Source: Amycolatopsis sp. A133 (GTDB lineage Bacteria > Actinomycetota > Actinomycetes > Mycobacteriales > Pseudonocardiaceae). Taken from it: a DNA stretch of 64,000 nt. The notes under the pieces are model-generated. The model did no database searches. It worked only from the letters and a program-made list of their open reading frames with translations, and was not told where the DNA came from. Of the stretch, positions 51,201 through 58,347 are shown piece by piece (position 1 is the stretch's first letter; each line of letters starts with the position of its first letter). Position numbers and translations under genes: made by a program. The stretch lies in the NCBI RefSeq assembly GCF_031082405.1, contig NZ_JAVHJU010000061.1, positions 1 to 64,000 of the forward strand. The letters are read 5' to 3'.

Positions 51201-51263
51201 TCAGTTGCAGTTGCCGCAGCAACCGCAGCCCTGGCCGGTGCACTTCGAGCAGCACCCGTGCAT
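51201..51263 (-). CDS. 20-aa seven-cysteine peptide
   Basis: ATG at 51263 follows AAGGAG with a 7-base spacer, which is the best ribosome-binding site in this neighbourhood. The product has only 20 residues, with Cys at 4, 5, 8, 13, 15, 16 and 19, giving CC, CxxC and CxCC metal-clamp patterns like a miniature metallothionein. Lys7 is the only other charged residue besides His2. It may bind copper or zinc. It lies convergent to the chorismate mutase gene. Confidence 0.7.
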   Translation of the reverse strand: MHGCCSKCTGQGCGCCGNCN

Positions 51264-51363
51264 GATCGCTCTCCTTCCGGTTCGCGTCCTCGCCCGATCG
51301 ACGCTAAGTGCGCGGCGCGGGCCGCGGATACCGCCGAGCGGGCGGGTGACGGGGTGAACCCGG

Positions 51364-51410
51364 TGGTTACGCTCGGACCCGTGCCGCACATCGTCTTCGT
51401 CTGCTCCGGC
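51364..51410 (+). pseudogene. Truncated duplicate of the phosphatase 5' end
   Basis: Forty-seven bases match 51601-51647 with one difference. They include the -10 box TACGCT, the GTG start and the first residues VPHIVFVCSG of the phosphatase gene 237 bp downstream. The copy then runs into unrelated sequence and lacks the catalytic Arg. It may still act as a promoter. The rest of the 354-bp gap 51264-51617 shows no gene. Confidence 0.7.
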
Positions 51411-51604
51411 GGGGCGGAGAGGGCACGGCGGCTGTCGCGGATGGTGAAGGACGTCGACGTCGCCCCTCCTCCACCGCGATGAACGGGCGGCCCTCGCGGC
51501 CCCGATGCGTGGCGATTCTCGTCAGGCTGATTCCCGCGGCCTCCGCGCTCCTCGACCGTCGGCCACGAGTGGCCGGTGTCGCTCCCTTCGCCGATGCCCA
51601 TGGT

Positions 51605-51610
51605 TACGCT
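51605..51610 (+). promoter_or_regulatory. -10 box of phosphatase gene
   Basis: TACGCT fits TANNNT and ends 7 bases before the GTG at 51618, the spacing for a leaderless transcript. The same arrangement is preserved in the duplicate at 51364-51410. Confidence 0.55.
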
Positions 51611-51617
51611 CGGAGCC

Positions 51618-52079
51618 GTGCCGCACATCGTCTTCGTCTGCTCCGGCAACATCTGCCGCTCCCCCATGGCCGAACTCGTCTTCCGGGCCCACCTCGACGA
51701 CGCCGGTCTCGGTGACGCCGTTCGCGTGACGAGCGCCGGGACCGGGCCGTGGCACGCCGGGGAGCCCGTCGACAAGCGCGCCCGGGCCACGCTGAAGGCG
51801 CACGGCTATCCCACCGCGCACGTCGCGTCCGAGGTGTCCGACGAGGACCTGGCCGCCGATCTGCTGCTGGCTGCGGACGAGGGGCACCTCGAGTTCCTGC
51901 GCGCGCGGGTCGGCGACCCGGCGAAAGTGCGGCTGCTGCGTTCGTTCGACCCGTCGGCGCCCGAAGGTGCCGAGGTCCCCGATCCCTACTACGGCGGGGA
52001 CGACGGCTTCGAAGACGTCCTCGGCATGGTCGAGCGCGCCGCGCCCGGACTGCTGGACTGGGTTCGCGCCCACGCGTGA
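51618..52079 (+). CDS. ptpA: Low-molecular-weight protein tyrosine phosphatase
   Basis: This 153-aa enzyme removes phosphate from protein tyrosines. The P-loop CSGNICRS with catalytic Cys and Arg lies at residues 8-15, and the general-acid DPYYGGDDGFEDVL block near 128. GTG at 51618 is favoured by the -10 box 7 bases upstream and by alignment to PtpA, which starts close to the P-loop; ATG at 51600 would add six residues. Position before SURF1 and CobD matches Rv2234 of M. tuberculosis. The PtkA kinase gene is missing here. Confidence 0.9.
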   Translation: MPHIVFVCSGNICRSPMAELVFRAHLDDAGLGDAVRVTSAGTGPWHAGEPVDKRARATLKAHGYPTAHVASEVSDEDLAADLLLAADEGHLEFLRARVGDPAKVRLLRSFDPSAPEGAEVPDPYYGGDDGFEDVLGMVERAAPGLLDWVRAHA

Positions 52080-52230
52080 TCGGCGTCACAACCCGGGTCC
52101 GCCGGCCCGCGAGAACCCGAGCCGGCCGTGGCGGCTCGATCGCTGAGCCGCGTTCGCCCCGCCCGGGCGGTTCGTCCGGCCTCCGTCACAGGTGACGGGA
52201 GTCGGCGGGCGGCGCGGGCGGGGCACGGCC

Positions 52231-52236
52231 TACCGT
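52231..52236 (+). promoter_or_regulatory. -10 box of SURF1 gene
   Basis: TACCGT is followed by 6 bases and the GTG at 52243, consistent with a leaderless transcript. The preceding gap (52080-52230) has no recognisable gene or hairpin. Confidence 0.55.
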
Positions 52237-52242
52237 GGTGGG

Positions 52243-53073
52243 GTGCGGTTGCGGTTCCTGCTCCGGCCCGGGTGGCTGGCTCTGACGGCGGTGGTGTTCA
52301 CCTTCGCCGTCTGCTGCTTCACGCTGCTCTCGCCCTGGCAGTTCAGCCGCAACACCGAGCGCGAGCAGCAGAACGCCGCGCTGGAGGCGTCGTTCACCGC
52401 GGCGCCGGTGCCGCTGGCGCAGCTGCTGCCGCCGGGGAGCGCGCCCGGCCGGCACACCGAGTGGCACCTCGTCTCGATAACCGGCCAGTACCTGCCGGAC
52501 AAGGAGGTCGTCGCGCGGCTGCGCACGGTCCAGGGCGAGGGCGCCTTCGAGGTGCTGACGCCGATGCGGACCACCGACGGCACGATCGTGCTGATCGACC
52601 GCGGCTACGTGGGGCTGGACAGCAAGTCCGCAGCGCCGCCGATCGCGCCACCGCCGTCCGGGACCGTTTCCGTGACGGCCCGGGTGCGGGCGGACGAAAC
52701 CGACCCGAAGAACCGCGACGCGTTCGCCGACGCGTCGACCGGCGGGAAGCTGCAAAGTTACGTCGTCGACTCCCGGGTGGTGGCGCGGGCGGGCCGGCTC
52801 GACATCCGGCCCGGGTACTTCCAGCTCGACGTCGGCCAGCCCGGCGTACTCGGCGCGTTGCCGCTGCCGCAGACGGACTCGGGGCCGTTCCTGTCGTACG
52901 CGCTGCAGTGGATCGCGTTCGGGGCGATGGCGCTGCTCGGCTGGCTGTACTTCACGGTCCGCGAGCTGAAGCCGGGCGGAGCGTTGGACGCGTCTTCCTC
53001 GCCTTCGCGGCGCAAGTCCGTCGCGGAGATCCTCGCCGAAGACGAGTACGCGGAAAGTGGCCCCCAGAGATAG
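52243..53073 (+). CDS. SURF1-family cytochrome oxidase assembly protein
   Basis: This 276-aa protein has the two-helix SURF1 layout: a helix at about 9-30 (GWLALTAVVFTFAVCCFTLLSPWQFSR) and another near 222-243 (LSYALQWIAFGAMALLGWLYF), with an exported beta-rich middle (RGYVGLDSK, VRPGYFQLD-like). WQF and QW-A are family hallmarks. It helps insert heme into cytochrome c oxidase. Position after ptpA matches Rv2235. Confidence 0.9.
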   Translation: MRLRFLLRPGWLALTAVVFTFAVCCFTLLSPWQFSRNTEREQQNAALEASFTAAPVPLAQLLPPGSAPGRHTEWHLVSITGQYLPDKEVVARLRTVQGEGAFEVLTPMRTTDGTIVLIDRGYVGLDSKSAAPPIAPPPSGTVSVTARVRADETDPKNRDAFADASTGGKLQSYVVDSRVVARAGRLDIRPGYFQLDVGQPGVLGALPLPQTDSGPFLSYALQWIAFGAMALLGWLYFTVRELKPGGALDASSSPSRRKSVAEILAEDEYAESGPQR

Positions 53074-53123
53074 GCCGGAACTGGCCCTGTGGTGAGGCCA
53101 CTTGCGGTGGTGATACTCGGGCC

Positions 53124-53738
53124 ATGTTGATCCACCCGTGGGACGCTTCCGCCGATTCCGAGTGGCGGGAGTGGTTGTCCGAGCACGACTTCGGGCAGCT
53201 GATCGCCGGCGGCCGGGGCCGGGACCTGCCCGTGGTGACGCCGGCGCACTTCGTGTTCGACGGCGACCGCACGATCGTCACCCACCTGGCCCGCCCGAAC
53301 CCGATCTGGCCCCTGCTGGAGGAACACCCGAGGGCACTGCTGGCGGTGGTCGGCGACTACACGTACATCCGGGCGGACTGGAACACGGCCACGGACCCGG
53401 CCCACGGCGTGCCGACGTCGTACTACGCAACGGTCCAGCTCGAGGGCGACGTCCGGCTGGTCGACGACGCGGCGGCCAAGGCGCAGCTGCTGGACGAGCA
53501 GCTGCGGCACTTCGAGCCGGACGGAGCCCGGGCCCCGGTCAGCGCGACGGAGGCCCCGGATCGGCGGCTGCTGCCGGGGATCCGGGGGATCGAGTTCACG
53601 GTGACGGGAGTCCGGGCGAAGTTCAAGTTCGGCGGCAACCGGACGGCCGAGGACCGGGAGCGGATCGGGGCCCGGCTGGCCGAGCGGGACGGGCCATTGG
53701 ATCGGGCGGCGTTGGCGCAACTGCGCCGCCGGAGCTGA
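53124..53738 (+). CDS. PaiB-like FMN-binding protein
   Basis: This 204-aa protein fits the PaiB/FMN-binding split-barrel family: MLIHPWDAS start, VTPAHFVFDGDRTIVTHLARPNPIW, VVGDYTYIRADWN and the late VTGVRAKFKFGGNRTAEDRE motif (Lys-rich recognition site for acetylated or heme-like ligands). Such proteins are called negative regulators or flavin/heme-degrading enzymes. ATG lies 6 bases after a GATACT box. It is an insertion in the mycobacteria-like order. Confidence 0.85.
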   Translation: MLIHPWDASADSEWREWLSEHDFGQLIAGGRGRDLPVVTPAHFVFDGDRTIVTHLARPNPIWPLLEEHPRALLAVVGDYTYIRADWNTATDPAHGVPTSYYATVQLEGDVRLVDDAAAKAQLLDEQLRHFEPDGARAPVSATEAPDRRLLPGIRGIEFTVTGVRAKFKFGGNRTAEDRERIGARLAERDGPLDRAALAQLRRRS

Positions 53739-53739
53739 C

Positions 53740-54630
53740 TCAGCCCGGACGCCGCCAAAGACTCCCCGCCACCGCCAGCACCACCGAGGTCGCCGCCGCC
53801 AGCCAGCCCACCACCCGGGACAGCTCCACCGCACGCGTCACGTGGCCCGCGTCGGGGTTCCGCCCCACTCCCAGCACCGGCAGCTCCGCCACTCCGTGCG
53901 GGTACACCGTCCTGCCGCCGACGCGGATCTCCAGTGCTCCCGCGAACGCCGCCTCCACGCGGCCCGCGTTGGGGCTCGGGTGGGCGATCGTGTCGCGGCG
54001 CCACGCCCGCCACGCCCCGCCCGCCGAACCTCCGACCACCGGGGCCGCCACCACCGTCAGGGCCGCCGCCGCGCGGGTCGGCAGGAGGTGGACCAGCTCG
54101 TCGATGCGGTCGATCGCCCAGTGCCCGCGACGGCCGGAGCGGCCGCTGCGCAGCAAGCTCACCGCACGCGCGCCCAGCAGGCCCGGCACGCCCGCCAGCG
54201 CTCCCCACACCAGCGGGGCCACCACCGCGTCGGACGTGTTCTCCGCCAGCGTCTCCACCGACGCCCGCGACAGCGCGATCGCGCCCAGGCCGTCGGTCAC
54301 CCGGGGGTCCAATTCGGACAGTGTCGAGCGGGCCGGCTCGAAGCGGCACTCCTCGAGGTTGCGGGCCAGCTCGGTGCCCTGCGTGGCCAGTCCCGCCGCG
54401 CCGAGCACCGCCCACGTCGACACCGCCGTCGCCGACGCCTGGACCAGCGGGCGGCCGCGGGCGGCGCGCTCCAGCAAAGCACCGCCCACCACGACCGCGC
54501 CCGCGACCAGGACGCCCGAGCGGTGCGGGAGCCGGCGGAACGCCGTCACCGGAGGACGTCGCCGGGGGTCGCCGAGGGCGCCGTCGGCCGCCACACCCAA
54601 CACCAGTCCGATCGCGCGCGCCGCGCTCAC
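53740..54630 (-). CDS. cobD: Adenosylcobinamide-phosphate synthase CobD/CbiB
   Basis: This 296-aa membrane enzyme attaches aminopropanol phosphate to adenosylcobyric acid. Seen are DGALGDPRRRPPVTAFRR near the start, the ARNLEECRFEPARSTLSELDPRVTDGLG block, VETLAENTSDAVVAPLVWGALAGVPGLL, and HPSPNAGRVEAAFAGALEIRVGG, all diagnostic of CbiB. About four to five membrane helices are visible. Its stop is 1 bp from that of the PaiB-like gene. Position corresponds to Rv2236c. Confidence 0.93.
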   Translation of the reverse strand: MSAARAIGLVLGVAADGALGDPRRRPPVTAFRRLPHRSGVLVAGAVVVGGALLERAARGRPLVQASATAVSTWAVLGAAGLATQGTELARNLEECRFEPARSTLSELDPRVTDGLGAIALSRASVETLAENTSDAVVAPLVWGALAGVPGLLGARAVSLLRSGRSGRRGHWAIDRIDELVHLLPTRAAAALTVVAAPVVGGSAGGAWRAWRRDTIAHPSPNAGRVEAAFAGALEIRVGGRTVYPHGVAELPVLGVGRNPDAGHVTRAVELSRVVGWLAAATSVVLAVAGSLWRRPG

Positions 54631-54672
54631 CCGTGCCCCCCGGCAGAAGAAAAGTCCAGTTCCCGGGGGAGG

Positions 54673-55377
54673 CTACTCGACCTCGGGACCGCCGTCCGCC
54701 ACCAGGGCGGCGATCTCGTCGCGCGCCTGGACGACGATGTCCCGCATCGCCCGCTCCGCCCGGTCCGCGTCGCCGGCGGCCACCGCCGTGGCCACCTCCG
54801 CGTGCAGCGCCACCGCCTCCGGCTGCGGCTGCGGCGGCATCAGGCCGTGCCCGGTCCGGCCGGTCAGCACCTCCGCGACGACCGCGGAAAGCTGCGCGAA
54901 CATCGGGTTGCGGGAGGCGGTGAGCAGCAGGTCGTGGAAGGCGATGTCGAACTCGAGGAACGTCGAAAGGTCACCGGCCTCGGCCGTGCGCGCCAGGCGC
55001 TCCCCCAGCGCGCCCAGCCGGCCGCGCTCCTCGGGGGTCGCGCGCAGGGCGGCGTACCGCGCCGCGCACGGCTCGATCGCCGACCGCAGCTCGTTCAGCG
55101 TGGCGAGCGCCGCCGGGCGGGCCGGGCCGTCGAGCTGCCAGCGGATCAGCCGCGGGTCGTAGTGGTTCCACTCCGCCGGCTCCCGGACGATCACCCCGAC
55201 CCGCCGCTTGCTGCTGGTCAGCCGCATCGTCTCCAGCACACGGACGACTTCGCGGGCCATCGTCCGCGACGCCCCGAAGCGCTCCTGCAGCTCTTCGGAG
55301 CGCAGCACCGTGCCCGGCGTCAGCGTTCCGTTCGCGATCGCCGCACCCAGTGCGTCCAGTACCTGCTCGTGCCTCAC
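54673..55377 (-). CDS. GntR-family (FCD) gluconate regulator
   Basis: This 234-aa repressor has a winged helix (VLDALGAAIANGTLTPGTVLRSEELQERFGASRTMAREVVRVLETMRLT) and an FCD ligand domain with metal-type residues (EFDIAFHDLLL, ALHAEV). GTG at 55377 is preferred because TAGGTT lies 7 bases upstream, giving a leaderless start; GTG at 55395 would add six residues. It is divergent from gluconokinase and permease, with two copies of an 11-bp operator between. Confidence 0.87.
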   Translation of the reverse strand: MRHEQVLDALGAAIANGTLTPGTVLRSEELQERFGASRTMAREVVRVLETMRLTSSKRRVGVIVREPAEWNHYDPRLIRWQLDGPARPAALATLNELRSAIEPCAARYAALRATPEERGRLGALGERLARTAEAGDLSTFLEFDIAFHDLLLTASRNPMFAQLSAVVAEVLTGRTGHGLMPPQPQPEAVALHAEVATAVAAGDADRAERAMRDIVVQARDEIAALVADGGPEVE

Positions 55378-55406
55378 CGCACCCAACCTAACCACCTGAT
55401 TCGATT

Positions 55407-55438
55407 AAGTAGTACTTCAAGTTGAATAAGTAGTACTT
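55407..55438. promoter_or_regulatory. Tandem GntR operators
   Basis: AAGTAGTACTT occurs at 55407-55417 and 55428-55438, exactly 21 bp apart, so both lie on one face of the helix. Each is close to a palindrome. They sit between the divergent gluconate regulator and kinase genes. Confidence 0.72.
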
Positions 55439-55480
55439 TTGAGTTTCACTCACCTGGGCACAACGAAGTGGGAGGTGCGG

Positions 55481-55975
55481 ATGACCGTCATCGTGGTGAT
55501 GGGGGTGTCAGGCTCCGGGAAGACGACGATCGGCACGGCGCTCGCGAACGCCCTCGACGTCGAATACGCCGAAGCGGACACGTTCCATCCGAAGGCCAAC
55601 ATCGACAAGATGACCGCCGGCACGCCGCTGACCGACGAAGACCGCGCGCCCTGGCTCGCGGCGATCGCCGGCTGGATCCGCGACCACCAGGCCGCCGGCG
55701 GCGTCGTGACGTCGTCCGCGCTCAAGCGCCGGTACCGCGACGTCCTGCGCAGCGGCGGCGACGTCTGGTTCGCCCACCTGCACGGCGACCGCGAGATCCT
55801 CGCCGAACGCATGCAGTCGCGCTCGGGCCACTTCATGCCGGTGTCGCTGCTGGACTCCCAGCTCGCCGACCTCGAACCCCTCGGGCCGGACGAGCCCGGC
55901 GCGATCTTCGACATCCGCCGGACCCCCGCGGAGATCACCGAAGCCGCGCTGACCGCCTTCCGGGAGCACGCGTGA
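55481..55975 (+). CDS. gntK: Gluconokinase
   Basis: This 164-aa kinase phosphorylates gluconate to 6-phosphogluconate. Walker A GVSGSGKTT (8-16), EADTFHPKANIDKMTAGTPLTDEDRAPWL and SALKRRYRDVLR are diagnostic. ATG at 55481 follows GGAGG with a 5-base spacer. It overlaps the permease gene by GTGA. Length is normal for the family. Confidence 0.94.
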   Translation: MTVIVVMGVSGSGKTTIGTALANALDVEYAEADTFHPKANIDKMTAGTPLTDEDRAPWLAAIAGWIRDHQAAGGVVTSSALKRRYRDVLRSGGDVWFAHLHGDREILAERMQSRSGHFMPVSLLDSQLADLEPLGPDEPGAIFDIRRTPAEITEAALTAFREHA

Positions 55976-57339
55976 ACACCGTCCTCGCCGCCGGCTGGAC
56001 CGGCCACGACACCCGCCTGATCGCCGCGACCGTCGTCGCGATCGCCGTCATCGTCGTGCTGATCACGAAGGTGAAGCTGCACCCGTTCCTGTCGCTGGTG
56101 CTCGGCTCGCTCGTGCTCGGCCTGACCGCCGGGATGCCGGTCGACAAGCTGCTCAAGAGCTTCACGACCGGCGTCGGCAGCACGGTCGCGTCCGTCGGCA
56201 TCCTCATCGCCCTCGGCGCGATGCTCGGCAAGCTGCTGGCCGACTCCGGCGGCGCCGACCAGATCGTCGACACCGTGCTCGGCAAGGCGCGGGACAAGAG
56301 CCTGCCGTGGGCGATGGCGCTCGTGGCGGCGCTGATCGGGCTGCCGATGTTCTTCGAGATCGGCCTCGTGATGCTCATCCCCGTGGTGCTGCTGGCGGTC
56401 AAGCGCACCGGAAAACCGTTGATGTTGCTGGGGATTCCGGCGCTGGCCGGGCTTTCGGTGCTGCACGGGCTCGTCCCGCCGCACCCGGGCCCGCTCGCCG
56501 CGGCGGGCGCGCTGAACGCGAACGTCGGGATCACGCTGGCGTTCGGCCTGCTCGTCGGTATCCCGACGGTGGTCGTCGCGGGCCCGCTGTTCGGCAGGCT
56601 CGCGGCCCGGATGGTGCCGGACGCCGTCGCGCCCGAACGGCTGGTGCCGGAGCGCGCCGACACGGACAAGCCGCGCCCGAGCTTCGCCGCGACGCTCACG
56701 ACGGTGCTGCTGCCGGTCGTGCTCATGCTGGCGAAAGCGCTCTCGGACATCCTGCTGGCCAAGGACAGCCAGGCCCGCAAGATCCTCGACTTCGTCGGCG
56801 ACCCGCTGATCGCGCTGCTCGCGGCGGTGCTGGTGGGCATGGTGCTGCTCGGCCGCCCGGCCGGGCTCGGCCGGGACAAGCTGTCCACTGTGGTCGGTGA
56901 CTCGCTCGGCCCGATCGCCGGCATCATCCTCATCGTCGGTGCGGGCGGCGGGTTCAAGCAGACCCTGGTCGACGCCGGCGTGGGCGACGTCATCACCGGC
57001 CTGGCCAAGGACGCGAACCTGTCGCCGCTGCTGCTCGGCTGGCTGGTGGCGGTGGCGATCCGCCTGGCGACGGGCTCGGCCACGGTCGCGACGGTCTCCG
57101 CCGCGGGCATCGTGGCGCCGCTGGCCGCCACCATGGACCCGTCGCAGAGCGCGCTGCTGGTGCTCGCGATCGGGGCGGGCTCGCTGTTCTTCTCCCACGT
57201 CAACGACGCCGGGTTCTGGCTGGTCAAGGAGTACTTCGGGCTCTCGGTCGGCCAGACGCTGAAGAGCTGGTCGGTGATGGAGACGCTGATCTCGGTGGTC
57301 GCGATCGCCCTGATCCTCCCCCTCTCCCTCCTGGTCTGA
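55972..57339 (+). CDS. gntP: GntP-family gluconate permease
   Basis: This 455-aa protein has 12-14 membrane helices and GntP blocks: LVPPHPGPLAAAGALNANVG, LPMFFEIGLVMLIP, GAGGGFKQTLVDAGVG and SLFFSHVNDAGFWLVKEYFGLS. It imports gluconate by proton symport. Start GTG overlaps the gluconokinase stop. Three abutting hairpins follow the stop. Confidence 0.93.
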   Translation: MNTVLAAGWTGHDTRLIAATVVAIAVIVVLITKVKLHPFLSLVLGSLVLGLTAGMPVDKLLKSFTTGVGSTVASVGILIALGAMLGKLLADSGGADQIVDTVLGKARDKSLPWAMALVAALIGLPMFFEIGLVMLIPVVLLAVKRTGKPLMLLGIPALAGLSVLHGLVPPHPGPLAAAGALNANVGITLAFGLLVGIPTVVVAGPLFGRLAARMVPDAVAPERLVPERADTDKPRPSFAATLTTVLLPVVLMLAKALSDILLAKDSQARKILDFVGDPLIALLAAVLVGMVLLGRPAGLGRDKLSTVVGDSLGPIAGIILIVGAGGGFKQTLVDAGVGDVITGLAKDANLSPLLLGWLVAVAIRLATGSATVATVSAAGIVAPLAATMDPSQSALLVLAIGAGSLFFSHVNDAGFWLVKEYFGLSVGQTLKSWSVMETLISVVAIALILPLSLLV

Positions 57340-57347
57340 ACCACCAC

Positions 57348-57407
57348 CACTTTCCCTACGAAAGTGATCCGGAGGCACTCCCTCCGGATAGCTTTCACGT
57401 GAAAGCT
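57348..57407. terminator. Three abutting hairpins
   Basis: CACTTTC-CCTAC-GAAAGTG (57348-57366), ATCCGGAGG-CACTC-CCTCCGGAT (57367-57389) and the perfect palindrome AGCTTTCACGTGAAAGCT (57390-57407) follow each other with no base between them. It ends the gluconate operon before the ArsR promoter at 57430. Confidence 0.75.
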
Positions 57408-57429
57408 CGGCTTGGGGTGAGCGGGCGCG

Positions 57430-57459
57430 TTGACAGGTGACCTTTTGGTCACCTATTCT
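57430..57459 (+). promoter_or_regulatory. ArsR promoter with embedded operator
   Basis: TTGACA (57430-57435) and TATTCT (57454-57459) form a near-consensus sigma-A promoter with an 18-bp spacer. A perfect inverted repeat, AGGTGACC (57435-57442) and GGTCACCT (57447-57454) around TTTT, fills the spacer. Repressor binding would block RNA polymerase directly. The GTG of the regulator begins 6 bases after the -10 box. Confidence 0.85.
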
Positions 57460-57465
57460 TTCGGC

Positions 57466-57789
57466 GTGCCCGACGACGACCTGGTGTTCAAGGCGCTGGC
57501 GGATCCGACGCGCCGGTTCCTGCTCGACCTGCTCTTCGAGCGTGACGGCCGCACGCTCACCGAGCTGGAGACCCAGGTGGAGATGACCCGCTTCGGCGTC
57601 ATGAAGCACCTGAAGCTCCTCGAGGAGGCCGGGCTCGTCGTCGCCCGGAAGGAAGGCCGCGAGAAGCGGCACTTCCTCAACCCCGTCCCGATCCGCCAGA
57701 TCCACGACCGGTGGATCGACAAGTACACCGAGCGCCAGGTCACCGCGCTGCTCGACCTCAAGACCGAACTGGAAGGCGAAGAACCATGA
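57466..57789 (+). CDS. ArsR-family repressor
   Basis: This 107-aa winged-helix protein has ADPTRRFLLDLLFERDGRTLTELETQVEMTRFGVMKHLKLLEEAGLVVARKEGREKRHFLN, the typical HTH_5 core. No Cys metal site is present, so it belongs to the non-metal branch that usually partners SRPBCC proteins. GTG at 57466 is leaderless. It should repress itself and the downstream gene through the inverted repeat in its promoter. Confidence 0.9.
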   Translation: MPDDDLVFKALADPTRRFLLDLLFERDGRTLTELETQVEMTRFGVMKHLKLLEEAGLVVARKEGREKRHFLNPVPIRQIHDRWIDKYTERQVTALLDLKTELEGEEP

Positions 57790-58292
57790 CGAACACCGTG
57801 CAGGTCCACCGCGTCTACATCAAGGCCACGCCGGAGCGCATCTGGGAGGCCATCACCAAGCCCGAGTGGACGCAGAAGTACGGCTACACCGGCCTCGCCG
57901 ACTACGACCTCGCGGTCGGCGGCAAGCACCGCACCCGCCCGACGCAGGAGTTCATCGACGCCGGGATCACCGGCGACCTCGTCGAGGGCGAAGTGCTGAA
58001 AGTCGACCCGCCGCGCCGGCTCGTCATCACCTGGAAGCTGCTGATGGGTCCCGAAGCCATGGCGGCCGAGCCGTACACGACGCTCACCTACGACATCGAG
58101 GAAACGAAAACCGCGGGCACCAGACTCACGATCACCCACGACGTCACCGGCGCGCCGCTGACCGCCGAGATGGTCGGCGGGGTGCACGAGGACGTCAACG
58201 CGGGGCCGGGCGAGAACGCCGGTGGCGGCTGGGCCTGGGTGCTCTCGGACCTCAAGTCCCTGCTGGAGACCGGCGAAGTCCTGGTGCCGTAA
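57786..58292 (+). CDS. SRPBCC/AHSA1-family protein
   Basis: This 168-aa protein has the START-like fold pattern of the AHSA1/YndB group: VYIKATPERIWEAITKPEWTQKYGY, VDPPRRLVITWKL, TRLTITHDV and GGGWAWVLSDLKSLLETGE. It probably binds a hydrophobic ligand in a cavity. ATG overlaps the ArsR stop (ATGA). The ArsR-SRPBCC pair is common in actinomycetes, where its inducer is unknown. Confidence 0.88.
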   Translation: MTNTVQVHRVYIKATPERIWEAITKPEWTQKYGYTGLADYDLAVGGKHRTRPTQEFIDAGITGDLVEGEVLKVDPPRRLVITWKLLMGPEAMAAEPYTTLTYDIEETKTAGTRLTITHDVTGAPLTAEMVGGVHEDVNAGPGENAGGGWAWVLSDLKSLLETGEVLVP

Positions 58293-58297
58293 GGGGG

Positions 58298-58343
58298 TCT
58301 GGCGGGGCCCGTCCCGCGCCGCTTCGGGACAGGCCCCGCCAGA
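58298..58343. terminator. Two-stage hairpin between convergent genes
   Basis: An outer stem of 12 bp (TCTGGCGGGGCC and complement) continues past single-base bulges into an inner stem GTCCCG/CGGGAC with an 8-base loop. It sits between the SRPBCC stop (58292) and the kinase stop (58348). Confidence 0.75.
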
Positions 58344-58347
58344 GTCT

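Noticed and set aside
51195..51482. Open frame covering the duplicated ptpA start
   Set aside because: It loses the catalytic P-loop after VCSG and continues as Arg/Pro-rich random sequence; best explained as a fragment.
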